Counted from the stretch's first letter, positions 43,329 through 52,415 are shown. The stretch: DNA of 64,000 nt from Paeniglutamicibacter sp. Y32M11 (GCF_019285735.1 NZ_CP079107.1:3844001-3908000); one strand, 5' to 3'. Program-made: numbers and translations. The notes: generated by a model from the sequence alone, not told the origin.

Positions 43329-43357
43329 TCCGTGTCATTTCGCTCCCTGGCAACCAG

Positions 43358-43390
43358 CGGCGTACTCACGGATCCGGCGTACTCACAGAT
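43358..43390. repeat. Tandem direct repeat upstream of the NmrA-type gene
   Basis: CGGCGTACTCACGGAT (43358-43373) and CGGCGTACTCACAGAT (43375-43390) differ at one base and are 17 bp apart. Between the pca terminator and the reductase start, it may be a regulator site. Confidence 0.45.
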
Positions 43391-43538
43391 AAATTGGGTT
43401 CACCGGGTTGCTGGTAGCACACTGCTTTCCACCACAAAACAACGTCCTTCAAAGTGCGCGCTGGTTTTGGGGAAGTAATCGCGGCCACGTGCGGTTGTGC
43501 AAAGGGACAGTCAGATTTTTTTCCGCGAAAGGAACCCC

Positions 43539-44423
43539 ATGACCATTCTCGTCACCGGCGCCACCGGCCAGCTCGGCCGCCTTGTTGTTGAAGCACTTCT
43601 CGAAAAGGCCGTGCCCGCGGACCAGATCGTGGCCGGTGGTCGAAACCCGGCCAAGTTGGCCGAGCTTGCAGCTCTGGGTGTGCAGACCCGCAGCATCGAT
43701 TACTCCGATCCGGCATCGCTGCGCGAGGCATTCACCGGCGTCCACAAGGTCCTGTTGGTATCCGGAAATATCCCCGGTTCCCGGGTCAGTCTCCACCTAA
43801 ACGTCATCGAGGCTGCCAAGGACGCCGGTGTGGAATTACTCGCTTACACCAGCATTCCGAATGCCGACTCCAGCACCATGGCCCTGGCCGTCGACCACCA
43901 GGACACCGAGCGCGCGTTGAATAACTCGGGGCTGCCCGTCGCCCTGTTGCGCAATGGCTGGTACCTGGAAAACTACACCGACCAGTTGGCCGGCTACCTA
44001 CAGCACGGGTCGGTGTTTGGTTCCGCCGCTGAGGGTGCACTCAACGGCGCCACCCGCGCCGATCTTGCCCAGGCCGCGGCGGCCGTATTGCTGGCCGATG
44101 ACCAGGGCGGCACCATTCACGAGCTCGGCGGAAGCGACAGCTTCACCCTTGCCGATCTGGCTCAGGAAGTTACCGCCGCCACCGGTCAGTCGGTGACCTA
44201 CCAGGACCTGCCCGAGGAAGATTTCTCCCACGTGCTCATCGGCGCCGGCGTTCCCGAAGCTTTTGCCAGGATCTTGGCCGACAGCGATCGCGGCATTGCC
44301 CGCGGCGACCTGCTGGTCCAGGGCAATGCCTTGGAGACTCTGCTCGGACGCCCGGCCACCACGCTGCGTGAGGCAGTACAGGCGAGCGCTTCCGTTGCGG
44401 CAGTGACCCAGCCAGCCAGCTAA
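43539..44423 (+). CDS. NmrA/QorB-like NAD(P)-binding reductase
   Basis: A 294-residue atypical SDR. The N terminus MTILVTGATGQLGRLVVEALLEK has the TGATGxLG cofactor motif; later AYTSIPNADSS, LRNGWYLENYTDQLAGYL and LAQEVTAATGQSVTYQDLPEE match QorB-type quinone oxidoreductases. It likely reduces quinones or acts as a redox sensor. ATG 43539 follows AAAGGAA. It is a single gene bounded by a terminator on each side. Confidence 0.82.
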   Translation: MTILVTGATGQLGRLVVEALLEKAVPADQIVAGGRNPAKLAELAALGVQTRSIDYSDPASLREAFTGVHKVLLVSGNIPGSRVSLHLNVIEAAKDAGVELLAYTSIPNADSSTMALAVDHQDTERALNNSGLPVALLRNGWYLENYTDQLAGYLQHGSVFGSAAEGALNGATRADLAQAAAAVLLADDQGGTIHELGGSDSFTLADLAQEVTAATGQSVTYQDLPEEDFSHVLIGAGVPEAFARILADSDRGIARGDLLVQGNALETLLGRPATTLREAVQASASVAAVTQPAS

Positions 44424-44442
44424 GTCACCCGCGTATCGTGCG

Positions 44443-44474
44443 GCGGCCTCGGAACCACTAGGTTCCGAGGCCGC
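44443..44474. terminator. Bidirectional stem-loop terminator
   Basis: A perfect 14-bp stem GCGGCCTCGGAACC / GGTTCCGAGGCCGC with an ACTA loop, between convergent genes. Confidence 0.85.
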
Positions 44475-44519
44475 TGCAGCTTTGGCCCTGGAATGCCCTG
44501 CCAGCGTTGAGGCCGCCGC

Positions 44520-45653
44520 TTACTGCCCAAGATCCTCGGGGACACGCGACCACGTTGCATCGTCCGAGTTCGCATCCAGGCATTCCCACGTAAGGGAATC
44601 GAGCTGCAGCCGAGCCTCGTCGGTGAACCAATAGGTCTGATCCGGGTTCCACCCTGCCACCATGCTGGCGCGTTCCGCATCCACCTCGATGGATTCGCCA
44701 GCCGTCAACAAGTATGCGGCAACACCCAGGTGAACACCGTCGTAGTCACGGGCCATCTGCGAGAAATCGGGTATGACCCAGCGCCCCACACGGCCGGAGG
44801 TTCGGTACCAGTCGTGGCGCTTCTGCGCTGTGATCTCCAAGGGGTAGATGCTGCACAGCTGCGCCCAGGAATAAGCATCGACGATTTCGAAGATGCGGGC
44901 AGAGCTTGGCACCGTGACCGCCATCGATTCTGCCTTCTCCCACCCAAATCCGTCTTCGACACACCACAGCCCCACCGGAGACTCGTCATGGAACTCGCCG
45001 GTGGAATGTAGCAGAGCAGCCGGCGGCCTCGACCACCATTCCCCTCCCCAAGGGGCCTTGGGATCGAGGGGACGTTCAGCCTCCGCCCTCACTTCCTCGG
45101 TTAGCGCAGCATTTTGCCAGGCTTGCAGCACCGCAGCCGCGGGTTCTCCGCTCGGCGTCCAGCGACTCGGGGCATCAGCCTGCTGCCATTGCACAAACCA
45201 TTGCCGATCGAGATCTACCGACGACATCCAATGCGCTGCATGCTCCGAATCGGCAAGATGTTCGGCGACCCTGACCAACTCGGCACGCACGGTTACCGAA
45301 CCCGCGATCAGGTCGTGGCCGTCGGGCTCCTGCCAATAGCGCGCGGAATTAACGCTGTTGACCAAGGCCTTGCGCAGCAACTCCGCGGTGACCGGGAGAA
45401 GTGGGGTTTCAGCCAGCAACGCTGCAATCTCCCCCGGGGTGATGGTGGATCTTCGGCTGTCTTTGACAGCTGACCTGGAGTACACAACGGCATCTCCGCG
45501 TGCCGATTCCAGTGCGTAAGAGGCATCAAACAGACCGGCATGGAGCGGGAACTCTGTTCGCTCATGGAGCAGCACCGCTTCGGATTCCAGTGCGAACTCC
45601 AGCAGTAGCCGGCGGCCCCGCCGACCGCCAAGCAATGCATGAACCAGTCCCAC
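44520..45653 (-). CDS. Protein of unknown function, 377 residues
   Basis: I do not recognise the family. The protein is soluble, acidic and Trp-rich (including GGEWWSRPP, WYRTSGRVGRWVIPDFS, SLTWECLDANSDDATW), without a signal peptide or membrane segment. An N-terminal GLVHALLGGRRGRRLLLEFAL is followed by mixed alpha/beta sequence. GTG 45653 follows AGGGAG six bases before it. It stands alone, divergent from the dehydrogenase gene. The composition and codon use are like those of neighbouring genes, and the frame is intact, so it is a real gene. Confidence 0.75.
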   Translation of the reverse strand: MGLVHALLGGRRGRRLLLEFALESEAVLLHERTEFPLHAGLFDASYALESARGDAVVYSRSAVKDSRRSTITPGEIAALLAETPLLPVTAELLRKALVNSVNSARYWQEPDGHDLIAGSVTVRAELVRVAEHLADSEHAAHWMSSVDLDRQWFVQWQQADAPSRWTPSGEPAAAVLQAWQNAALTEEVRAEAERPLDPKAPWGGEWWSRPPAALLHSTGEFHDESPVGLWCVEDGFGWEKAESMAVTVPSSARIFEIVDAYSWAQLCSIYPLEITAQKRHDWYRTSGRVGRWVIPDFSQMARDYDGVHLGVAAYLLTAGESIEVDAERASMVAGWNPDQTYWFTDEARLQLDSLTWECLDANSDDATWSRVPEDLGQ

Positions 45654-45737
45654 GAGTGCTCCCTACGAGGATCCACCGGCCGCTCGTGCGCGGCTGTGCC
45701 TCCAACATACCCGGCCCTGGACTCCTAGAATGAAGCC

Positions 45738-46697
45738 ATGCGCATCGCGATCCTTGATGATTACCAGAATGTTGCCCGTTCGATGGCCGATTGGGAGACG
45801 CTGAACGGCAAAATCAGCGTCTTCACCGAGTTCCTCGGGCACGACGACGATACCGTCTGCGAGACACTGCAGGACTTCGACGTGGTGGTGATGATGCGCG
45901 AGCGCACCCCGTTTACCGCGCAGCGGCTACGTCGACTGCCCGCATTGAAGCTGCTGGTTACCACCGGGATGCGCAACGCCGCCATCGATCTTCAGGCGGC
46001 GCTGGAGTGTGGCATCACGGTGTGCGGCACCTCCGGTAGCCCGGCCGCGGCAAGCGAACACACCTGGGCACTGATCATGGCGGCGGCCCGGCGTCTGGAT
46101 CTCGAGCTTTTCTCCGCCGCGCGGCCGCGCACCGCCGACCAGCCCTGGCAGCAGAGCCTGGGCACCGAATTACGTGGAAAGACCCTCGGTCTTTACGGCC
46201 TGGGCAAGCTGGGCAGCCAGGTCGCGACGATCGGTCAAGCCTTCGGGATGCGGGTTATCGCCCACAGCCAGAACCTCACGGCCGAACGGACCACCGAGCT
46301 GGGTGTGGAGCTGGTCTCGCAGGAGCAGCTTTTTGCCCGCAGCGACGTGCTGTCCATCCACCTAAAACTCTCCGAACGCACCACCGCGGTGGTGGGTGCA
46401 CAGCAGCTGGCGCTCATGAAGCCCGGGTCCATCCTGGTCAACACCTCGCGCAGCGCCATCATCATTCAGGACGCGCTGCTGGCGGCGCTTGGTTCCGGGG
46501 CTCCGAAGGTGGCGGCCATCGACGTTTTTGATGTTGAACCGCTGGAGGAAAACAATCGATTACTGCGAACTCCGGGGGTCATTGCCACCCCGCATCTGGG
46601 GTACGTGACGGAGGATCAGTACCGGATCTTCTATTCCGGCGCTCTCGAGGATATCGCCGCCTGGGCCGCCGGAACACCGATCAACCTGCTCACCTGA
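45738..46697 (+). CDS. D-isomer-specific 2-hydroxyacid dehydrogenase
   Basis: A 319-residue NAD enzyme. NAD-binding GLYGLGKLGSQVATIGQAFGM, the catalytic Arg in LVNTSRSAIII, the Glu region in DVFDVEPLEENN and the His in ATPHLGYVTED are all present. It interconverts a 2-keto acid and its D-hydroxy acid; phosphoglycerate and other substrates are possible. The stop lies nine bases from the convergent LysR stop with no terminator between. Confidence 0.87.
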   Translation: MRIAILDDYQNVARSMADWETLNGKISVFTEFLGHDDDTVCETLQDFDVVVMMRERTPFTAQRLRRLPALKLLVTTGMRNAAIDLQAALECGITVCGTSGSPAAASEHTWALIMAAARRLDLELFSAARPRTADQPWQQSLGTELRGKTLGLYGLGKLGSQVATIGQAFGMRVIAHSQNLTAERTTELGVELVSQEQLFARSDVLSIHLKLSERTTAVVGAQQLALMKPGSILVNTSRSAIIIQDALLAALGSGAPKVAAIDVFDVEPLEENNRLLRTPGVIATPHLGYVTEDQYRIFYSGALEDIAAWAAGTPINLLT

Positions 46698-46706
46698 GCT
46701 TCGTCC

Positions 46707-47636
46707 TCAGTCATTCAACGGTGCAATGCCCAACAGGGCGTCCTTGACCGCGATCGTGCGCTGACGCAGCGCCTGTGCCACCGCGGCCACGGCCGGCTGA
46801 CGCAACGAGTCGGGGCGCAGCACCATCCAATATGGCAGGTTTTCGGCGAAGTCCTCGGGCAGCAGGCGCACCAGATCCGGGTGGTGATCGGCCATAAAAC
46901 AAGGCAAGAAGCCGATTCCGGCGCCGGCCCGCGTGGCCTCAACATGGACAAAAACGTTGGTGGAGCTCAGCGAGTCAAGCATCCCGGGCACCAGCCGTCG
47001 CGGCGCATCCAGATCGTCAACCTGCAGCATCGAATCAACAAAGTACACCAGCCGGTGTTGGCTCAGTTCCTTGATGCCGGCCGGTGAGCCGAACTCCTTG
47101 AGATAGCTGACCGAGGCATACATGCCCAAGGTGTAGTAGCCCAACCGGATCGCCTCGGCCCGGTGCACCTGGGGTTCACCGACCACCACCTCCAGATCCA
47201 GTCCGGAGCGGTGCTGTAATGCCCGTCGGGTGACCGTGACGATTTCGACGCTGAGGTTCGGGTGCGCACGGCGCAGTTGGGCGACCGCCGGCGCGATGAT
47301 GAAGGCGCTAAAGCCGTCGGTGGCGGAAATACGCACCACCCCGGAAATCGCATCGGCTTCCGTCTCGCCCGCGTTGATGGTGGCCACAGCCGTTTCCACG
47401 TCCTCGGCGGCGCGCACGGCCTTGCGGCCCAGGTCCGTTAGCTCCCATCCACCCACGGTGCGCGCCAGCGTCCTACCACCGAGGCTCTTGTCCAATGCCG
47501 CAATTTGGCGCGAGACGGTGGTGTGGTTTAACCCCAGGGATTCGGCCGCCGTTGTAAAGCGTCCGGTCCGTGCCACGGCAAGCAGGACCAACAGATGATG
47601 GGGGTTCGGGGTGGTCCCGGAAACGTGGAGGTTCAT
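46707..47636 (-). CDS. LysR family regulator
   Basis: A 309-residue LysR protein: N-terminal winged helix LLVLLAVARTGRFTTAAESLGLNHTTVSRQIAALDKSLGGRTL and a C-terminal substrate-binding domain (GVVRISATDGFSAFIIAP, ...PDLVRLLPEDFAENLP). It is divergent from the MHS transporter gene with 158 bp between starts, so it should control that gene and the following dehydrogenase. The gap also contains a CRP/GlxR-like site and a CACCGGTG palindrome (47683-47690). Confidence 0.87.
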   Translation of the reverse strand: MNLHVSGTTPNPHHLLVLLAVARTGRFTTAAESLGLNHTTVSRQIAALDKSLGGRTLARTVGGWELTDLGRKAVRAAEDVETAVATINAGETEADAISGVVRISATDGFSAFIIAPAVAQLRRAHPNLSVEIVTVTRRALQHRSGLDLEVVVGEPQVHRAEAIRLGYYTLGMYASVSYLKEFGSPAGIKELSQHRLVYFVDSMLQVDDLDAPRRLVPGMLDSLSSTNVFVHVEATRAGAGIGFLPCFMADHHPDLVRLLPEDFAENLPYWMVLRPDSLRQPAVAAVAQALRQRTIAVKDALLGIAPLND

Positions 47637-47718
47637 ATCTGCAATTGTGCACCCATTCTCTGCGCAACTGGTCATTGCTGCACACCGGTGCCCGTATCCA
47701 TACTGAGTGAAGTCTTCC

Positions 47719-47734
47719 TGTGTAATGGATCACA
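47719..47734. promoter_or_regulatory. CRP/GlxR-type site
   Basis: TGTGT-AATGGA-TCACA differs at one position from the TGTGA-N6-TCACA consensus, and sits inside a perfect CCTGTG-N8-CACAGG dyad (47717-47736), 61 bp before the transporter start. It suggests control by a cAMP-responsive regulator of the GlxR kind. Confidence 0.6.
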
Positions 47735-47794
47735 GGACCCGTCTCGCAATGCCGATATCAACGCCGACATCTGCAGAACATAAGGAGCGCCTTG

Positions 47795-49168
47795 ATGAGC
47801 ACCAACAAGCTCAGCGATACCCCCGTCTCGGAGAAATCCGGGCTGAAAAAGATCGTGGCCGCCTCGATGGTGGGCACGGTGGTGGAGTGGTACGAATTCT
47901 TCCTCTACGCCACCGCCGCCTCACTGGTCTTCGGTAAGTTCTTCTTCCCGAACGCAGGCTCGGAACTCGACGGCATCATCGCGGCGTTCCTGACCTATGC
48001 AGTGGGCTTCATCGCCCGCCCGCTCGGTGGCATCGTCTTTGGCCAGATCGGTGACAAGCTCGGGCGCAAGCACACCCTGCAGGTCACCATCATCATGGTC
48101 GGCGTGGCAACGTTCCTGATGGGCTGCCTGCCCGGCTTCAACTCCATTGGCTACTGGGCACCGGCACTGCTGGTGATCTTGCGCTTCATCCAGGGCTTCG
48201 CCGTGGGCGGCGAATGGGGCGGAGCGGTCCTTCTGGTGGCCGAGCACAGCCCGAATAAATCCCGTGGTTTCTGGTCCAGCTGGCCGCAGGCCGCGGTCCC
48301 GGTGGGCAACCTGTTGGCCACCCTGGTGCTGTTGGGCATGAGCTGGATCCTCCCGGCCGAGCAGTTCCTGTCCTGGGGCTGGCGCGTGGCCTTCTGGGTC
48401 TCGGCCTTCATCGTCATCATCGGTTACTACATCCGCACCCACGTGTCCGAGGCACCGATCTTCCTCGAGGCCCGCGCCCAGGTTGAGGCCGACAAGGCCG
48501 TCAGCTACGGTGTGCTGGAAGTGGTGAAAAAGTACCCCAAGGGCATCTTCGGCGCCATGGGCCTGCGCTTTGCCGAGAACATCCTCTACTACATCATCGT
48601 GTCCTTCACCATCGTGTACCTGAAGACCGTGCATTCCTACGACACCAGCCAGCTCTTGCTGGCCCTGCTGGTGGCCCACGTCATCCACTTCCTAGTCATC
48701 CCGCAGGTTGGCCGGCTCTCCGATGCTCTCGGCCGCAAGCCGGTTTACCTCGCCGGTGCGATTCTCGGCTCCACTTGGGCCTTCTTCGCCTTCCCGATGT
48801 TTGATACACGTAATCCGTTGATTATCATCGCCGCGGTCACCATCGGCCTGTGCTTCCACGCCCTGATGTATGCGGGCCAGCCGGCGATCATGGCCGAAAT
48901 GTTCCCCACCCGCATGCGCTATTCGGGTGTCTCGCTGGGCTACCAGGTCACCTCGATTGTTGCCGGCTCGATGGCCCCCATCATCGCGACGGCCCTGCTG
49001 AAAAACTACGGTTCCTGGCTGCCGGTGGCCATCTACGTTGCCGTGGCCTGTGCCATCACCGCGATTGCGGTGATCACGCTGAAGGAAACCCGCGGTGTCT
49101 CGCTGCACGATATCGACGACGCCGATGCCCGCAAGCACGGGTTGAACACCGCCCGGGTCGCCAGCTGA
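47795..49168 (+). CDS. MHS-family MFS metabolite:proton symporter
   Basis: A 457-residue, twelve-helix transporter of the metabolite:H+ symporter family (KgtP/ProP/ShiA relatives). Typical are MVGTVVEWYEFFLYATAA near helix 1, GIVFGQIGDKLGRKHTL (loop 2-3 motif), RFIQGFAVGGEWGGAVLLVAEHSP and RMRYSGVSLGYQVTSI. A carboxylate substrate is likely; with the next gene coding for a 3-hydroxybutyrate dehydrogenase-type enzyme, a short hydroxyacid is the best guess. The ATG follows AAGGAG. Confidence 0.88.
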   Translation: MSTNKLSDTPVSEKSGLKKIVAASMVGTVVEWYEFFLYATAASLVFGKFFFPNAGSELDGIIAAFLTYAVGFIARPLGGIVFGQIGDKLGRKHTLQVTIIMVGVATFLMGCLPGFNSIGYWAPALLVILRFIQGFAVGGEWGGAVLLVAEHSPNKSRGFWSSWPQAAVPVGNLLATLVLLGMSWILPAEQFLSWGWRVAFWVSAFIVIIGYYIRTHVSEAPIFLEARAQVEADKAVSYGVLEVVKKYPKGIFGAMGLRFAENILYYIIVSFTIVYLKTVHSYDTSQLLLALLVAHVIHFLVIPQVGRLSDALGRKPVYLAGAILGSTWAFFAFPMFDTRNPLIIIAAVTIGLCFHALMYAGQPAIMAEMFPTRMRYSGVSLGYQVTSIVAGSMAPIIATALLKNYGSWLPVAIYVAVACAITAIAVITLKETRGVSLHDIDDADARKHGLNTARVAS

Positions 49169-49220
49169 GCACCCACGAGTTCGACACCTGCACGCAATAG
49201 CACCACGTAAGGAACAGTTC

Positions 49221-50021
49221 ATGACCCAGCAGCAAACCCCACGGATGAACCCCGCGCCCGCACAGCCGTTGGCGGGGCGGCGGGCCCTGGTCACCGGAGG
49301 TGCCAGCGGCATCGGTTTGGCCGTGGTGCACGCTCTGGCGGCCCGCGGCGCGCACGTCATCGTCGCGGATAGGGATCACACCGGCGCCGCGGCGGTGGCG
49401 GCGGAGGTCGGTGGGTCAAGCTGGGCTGTCGATTTGCTGGATCCGGCGGCGGTAACCGACGAGCGCCTAGCCGAAGAACTCGACGGGGTGGACATTCTGA
49501 TCAACAATGCCGGGATCCAGCATGTGAGCCCGATTCAGGACTTTGACCCGGCGGAGTTCCGCAAGATCATGACCCTCATGGTGGAGGTCCCGTTCCTGCT
49601 GATCCGCGCGGTCCTGCCGAAGATGTATGCGCAGGGGTTCGGCCGGATCATCAATGTCTCCTCGGTGCACGGGCTGCGCGCCTCCGCGTTTAAGTCCGCC
49701 TACGTCACCGCCAAGCATGGACTCGAGGGACTTTCGAAGGTCACGGCGCTGGAAGGTGGCGAGTTCGGGGTGACCAGCAATTGTGTGAACCCCGGCTACG
49801 TGCGGACCCCTCTGGTAGAAAAGCAGCTGGCGGACCAGGCCCGGGTCCACGGCATCGGTGAAACCGAGGTGTTGACCAAGATCATGCTGACCGAAAGCGC
49901 CATCAAGCGGCTGATCGAGCCGGACGAGGTCGCCTCGCTCGTTGCCTGGTTGGCCAGCGATGAGGCGGCCATGGTGACCGGTTCCAGCTACACCATGGAT
50001 GGCGGCTGGTCTGCCAGTTAG
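49221..50021 (+). CDS. SDR, 3-hydroxybutyrate dehydrogenase-like
   Basis: A 266-residue SDR. TGGASGIG cofactor motif, NNAGIQHVSPI, YVTAKHGLEGL active-site region and GVTSNCVNPGYVRTPLVEKQLADQA match bacterial D-3-hydroxybutyrate dehydrogenase (NAGIQ and GYVRTPLVExQ are characteristic). It would produce acetoacetate. It follows the transporter after 52 bp in the same direction and ends at a strong hairpin. A related hydroxyacid cannot be excluded. Confidence 0.82.
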   Translation: MTQQQTPRMNPAPAQPLAGRRALVTGGASGIGLAVVHALAARGAHVIVADRDHTGAAAVAAEVGGSSWAVDLLDPAAVTDERLAEELDGVDILINNAGIQHVSPIQDFDPAEFRKIMTLMVEVPFLLIRAVLPKMYAQGFGRIINVSSVHGLRASAFKSAYVTAKHGLEGLSKVTALEGGEFGVTSNCVNPGYVRTPLVEKQLADQARVHGIGETEVLTKIMLTESAIKRLIEPDEVASLVAWLASDEAAMVTGSSYTMDGGWSAS

Positions 50022-50030
50022 CCGCTCCCC

Positions 50031-50088
50031 AACACAACAGCGGTCCCGGACTAGCGCCAATGCGCTGGTCCGGGACCGCTGTTGTGTT
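50031..50088. terminator. Long bidirectional stem-loop terminator
   Basis: A nearly perfect stem of about 26 bp: AACACAACAGCGGTCCCGG on the left pairs with CCGGGACCGCTGTTGTGTT on the right (to 50088), with an inner AGCGC/GCGCT stem. Longest hairpin in the window; it ends the dehydrogenase gene and serves the convergent regulator. Confidence 0.85.
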
Positions 50089-50120
50089 GCATGAGGGGCG
50101 CCGTCACGGCATCCTGATTT

Positions 50121-50774
50121 TTAGCCGTTGGGCAGGCCGATCTGTCCAAAAAGCGACAGTCGGATCCTGCGAGCCTCGCTCATGTGTTGACTCATGAGTT
50201 CCCGCGCCGCGGAACCGTCGCGGCTGCGGATCGCCTGCACCATGTTGGCATGCTCATCCAGCGACTCGCCCCACCTAGAACCGATCGATAGCGTCGAGGA
50301 CGGCGCATGGATCTGGTGTGTGGCCAGGCGGTCCAGCAGATCCTTCAGAATCGGGTTGTGCGCAGCACTCCAGAGTGCCGAATGAAAATCGATGTTGGTC
50401 CTCAGGCGTGTCCGATCATCGGGCTCCGACAGGGCTCGATCGCGTTCGACCAGACCTTCGAGCCGAATGAGGTCCATCTCGGTGCGTGCCGCGGCAGCTT
50501 CCAGCGCGGCCTGCCCTTCGAGCAGTATCCTCAGGTCGTAGACCTGCATGAGCTGTTCCGGGGTGATGTCCCGGACCTGGAGACCTCGGGTCCCGCGTTC
50601 AAGCAATCCCTCCTGCGCCAGCCTGCCCAGCGCCTCGCGCACCGGAGTACGCGAAACGCCGAAGCGTGAGGCCAGGGCCACTTCCTTGAACGCGGTGCCC
50701 GGACGGTGGGAGCCATGCAATATTTCGGCACGCAGTTCGGCATGGATCGTCTCCGAATCAACCTTTGCCGCCAT
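50121..50774 (-). CDS. GntR family (FadR/FCD) regulator
   Basis: A 217-residue protein: N-terminal GntR winged helix (FKEVALASRFGVSRTPVREALGRLAQEGLLERGTRGLQVRDI) and C-terminal all-helical FCD domain, with Asp and three His (residues from FHSALWSAAHNP, ...HQIHAPSS, ...HANMVQAIRSRD) that usually bind a metal and a carboxylate ligand. It lies downstream of tcuA on the same strand, GGAGG ahead of its ATG. A tricarboxylate or dicarboxylate as ligand fits the neighbourhood. Confidence 0.86.
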   Translation of the reverse strand: MAAKVDSETIHAELRAEILHGSHRPGTAFKEVALASRFGVSRTPVREALGRLAQEGLLERGTRGLQVRDITPEQLMQVYDLRILLEGQAALEAAAARTEMDLIRLEGLVERDRALSEPDDRTRLRTNIDFHSALWSAAHNPILKDLLDRLATHQIHAPSSTLSIGSRWGESLDEHANMVQAIRSRDGSAARELMSQHMSEARRIRLSLFGQIGLPNG

Positions 50775-50824
50775 CTGAACCCACCTCCGCCCCCATTCCT
50801 GGGGGCTCCGTCGTAATTTCTTGC

Positions 50825-52318
50825 CTAGGCCAGCGTACCGGCACGGCGCCCGAACACGACTCCGGCGGCCAGCCCGGAGCCACCGGGGTAGTTCGCGGAG
50901 AAGAGCCCGCCGAGCATTTCGCCGCAGACGTACAGTCCGTCGATGTGCTCGCCGTTCTCGTTCAGCACCCGTCCGTGGGTGTCGGACTTCAGGCCACCGA
51001 AGGTGAAGGTGATGCCACAGGTGACCGGGTAGGCGTAGAACGGGCCGGTCTCCAGGGGCATGGCCCAGTTGCTCTTCGGCGGGGTCACCTTGGCAGCGCG
51101 GCCATCGAGCACGTTCGGGTCGTAGGTGATCGAGGTGTCGATGGAGTCGTTGAACTCGCTGACGGTCTTGGACAGGGCGGCGGCGTCCACGCCCAGCTTG
51201 TCCGCCAGTTCCTCAATGGTGTCGGCGATGACCTCGGAGATGCCGGGCATCTCGTACTCTTCTGCACGCAGCATGGGGCGCAGCGACGCGTCAAAGACCT
51301 GGTAGGCGACGGAATCCGGCTGCTGCAAGATGACCCGTCCGTACTTGGCATAGGTAAGGTTGCGGAAATCCGCGCCCTCGTCCAGGAAACGCTCGCCACG
51401 GTTGTTCACGATGATGCCCAACGGGTAGCTCTGGCGAGTCAGTCGGTTGGTCAGCTCACGATTTGACTCGTTTTTTGCGGTGAAGGCATCCCACTGCACG
51501 GAGTGGCAGGTTCCCCAGTCCCCGCCCTTGACCGCGCCGGCGGCCAGACCGGCGTTGATCATCTCGCCATGGTTGAAGGCGGTGCCACGGATTTTGGCGT
51601 TCTGCCAGCCCTCGCCGAGGTGCTCGCGGCGCATTTCCGGGTTCGATTCGAAGCCTCCGGCCGCCAGGATGACGGATTCGGCGCGCAATTCCTGCACGCT
51701 TCCGTCCTCGCCGCGGACCTTGACGCCCTTGGCCACGCCATTCTCGAGAATGATGTCAAAGACATCTTGTCCGTAGCGGACCTCGGTGCCGAGCTTTTCG
51801 GCGACGGCGACGTGGTCGGCCATCAGACCCTCGCCGCCGCCGACGTTACCCACGTGCAGGCCGCCCCAGAAGAGGAAGGTGCCGTCCTCGCGTTCGTAGG
51901 CCTGGCGCTCGTACATCAGGCGGTACTTCAGGCCCAGGCCCTGGAGCCAGCGCAAGCCCGGTGCGGCCTCGTTGACCAAAACCTCGGTCAGCTCCGGGTC
52001 GTTGCGTCCCTCGGTAACCTTCTTGAGGTCGGCCGCATAATCGGCGGCGGAGTACGGCGGAACCTCGGAAACGGCGTGGCGCTCGTCGGCTTCGATGAAG
52101 TCGCTCAGGTCCTCGATGCCGTTGTGGGCGATGCGGGTGGCACCGGCGGTGTAGTAGCTGTTGCCACCAAAGAGCTCGCGTGGTGCCTTCTCGAGCAGCA
52201 GCACCTTGCGGCCGCGTTCGGTTGCGGCATGGGCCGCGGTGAATGCGGCGTTGCCGCCACCAACGACGATTACGTCGGCCACGTTTGCGGCGCCTACTTC
52301 AGTTGCTGTGCTACCCAT
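50825..52318 (-). CDS. tcuA: FAD-dependent tricarballylate dehydrogenase-like
   Basis: A 497-residue FAD enzyme of the fumarate reductase/succinate dehydrogenase flavoprotein superfamily. Seen are ADVIVVGGGNAAFTAAHAATERGRKVLLLEKA, GGNSYYTAGATRI, ILAAGGFESNPEMR, NRGERFLDEGADF and the C-terminal GITFTFGGLKSDTHGRVL then GEMLGGLFSANYPGGSGLAAG. The GGNSYYTAGAxR segment is typical of TcuA, which oxidises tricarballylate to cis-aconitate. The Salmonella electron-accepting partner TcuB is not in the window. It neighbours a Tct-type importer. ATG 52318 follows AGGGAG; an operator-like dyad is 46 bp upstream. Confidence 0.85.
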   Translation of the reverse strand: MGSTATEVGAANVADVIVVGGGNAAFTAAHAATERGRKVLLLEKAPRELFGGNSYYTAGATRIAHNGIEDLSDFIEADERHAVSEVPPYSAADYAADLKKVTEGRNDPELTEVLVNEAAPGLRWLQGLGLKYRLMYERQAYEREDGTFLFWGGLHVGNVGGGEGLMADHVAVAEKLGTEVRYGQDVFDIILENGVAKGVKVRGEDGSVQELRAESVILAAGGFESNPEMRREHLGEGWQNAKIRGTAFNHGEMINAGLAAGAVKGGDWGTCHSVQWDAFTAKNESNRELTNRLTRQSYPLGIIVNNRGERFLDEGADFRNLTYAKYGRVILQQPDSVAYQVFDASLRPMLRAEEYEMPGISEVIADTIEELADKLGVDAAALSKTVSEFNDSIDTSITYDPNVLDGRAAKVTPPKSNWAMPLETGPFYAYPVTCGITFTFGGLKSDTHGRVLNENGEHIDGLYVCGEMLGGLFSANYPGGSGLAAGVVFGRRAGTLA

Positions 52319-52364
52319 CGTGCATCTCCCTGTCCGGACCCCGCTCGGAGCCTTCTGGATACGA

Positions 52365-52374
52365 GTGTATACAC
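52365..52374. promoter_or_regulatory. GTGTATACAC palindrome upstream of tcuA
   Basis: A perfect ten-base palindrome followed by a second half-like ATATACA (52378-52384). Position in the tcuA promoter region and the downstream FCD-type GntR gene suggest an operator for that regulator. Confidence 0.5.
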
Positions 52375-52415
52375 AAATATACAAAGAGCGCTACCCCTCC
52401 GAAATACATCCGGAC

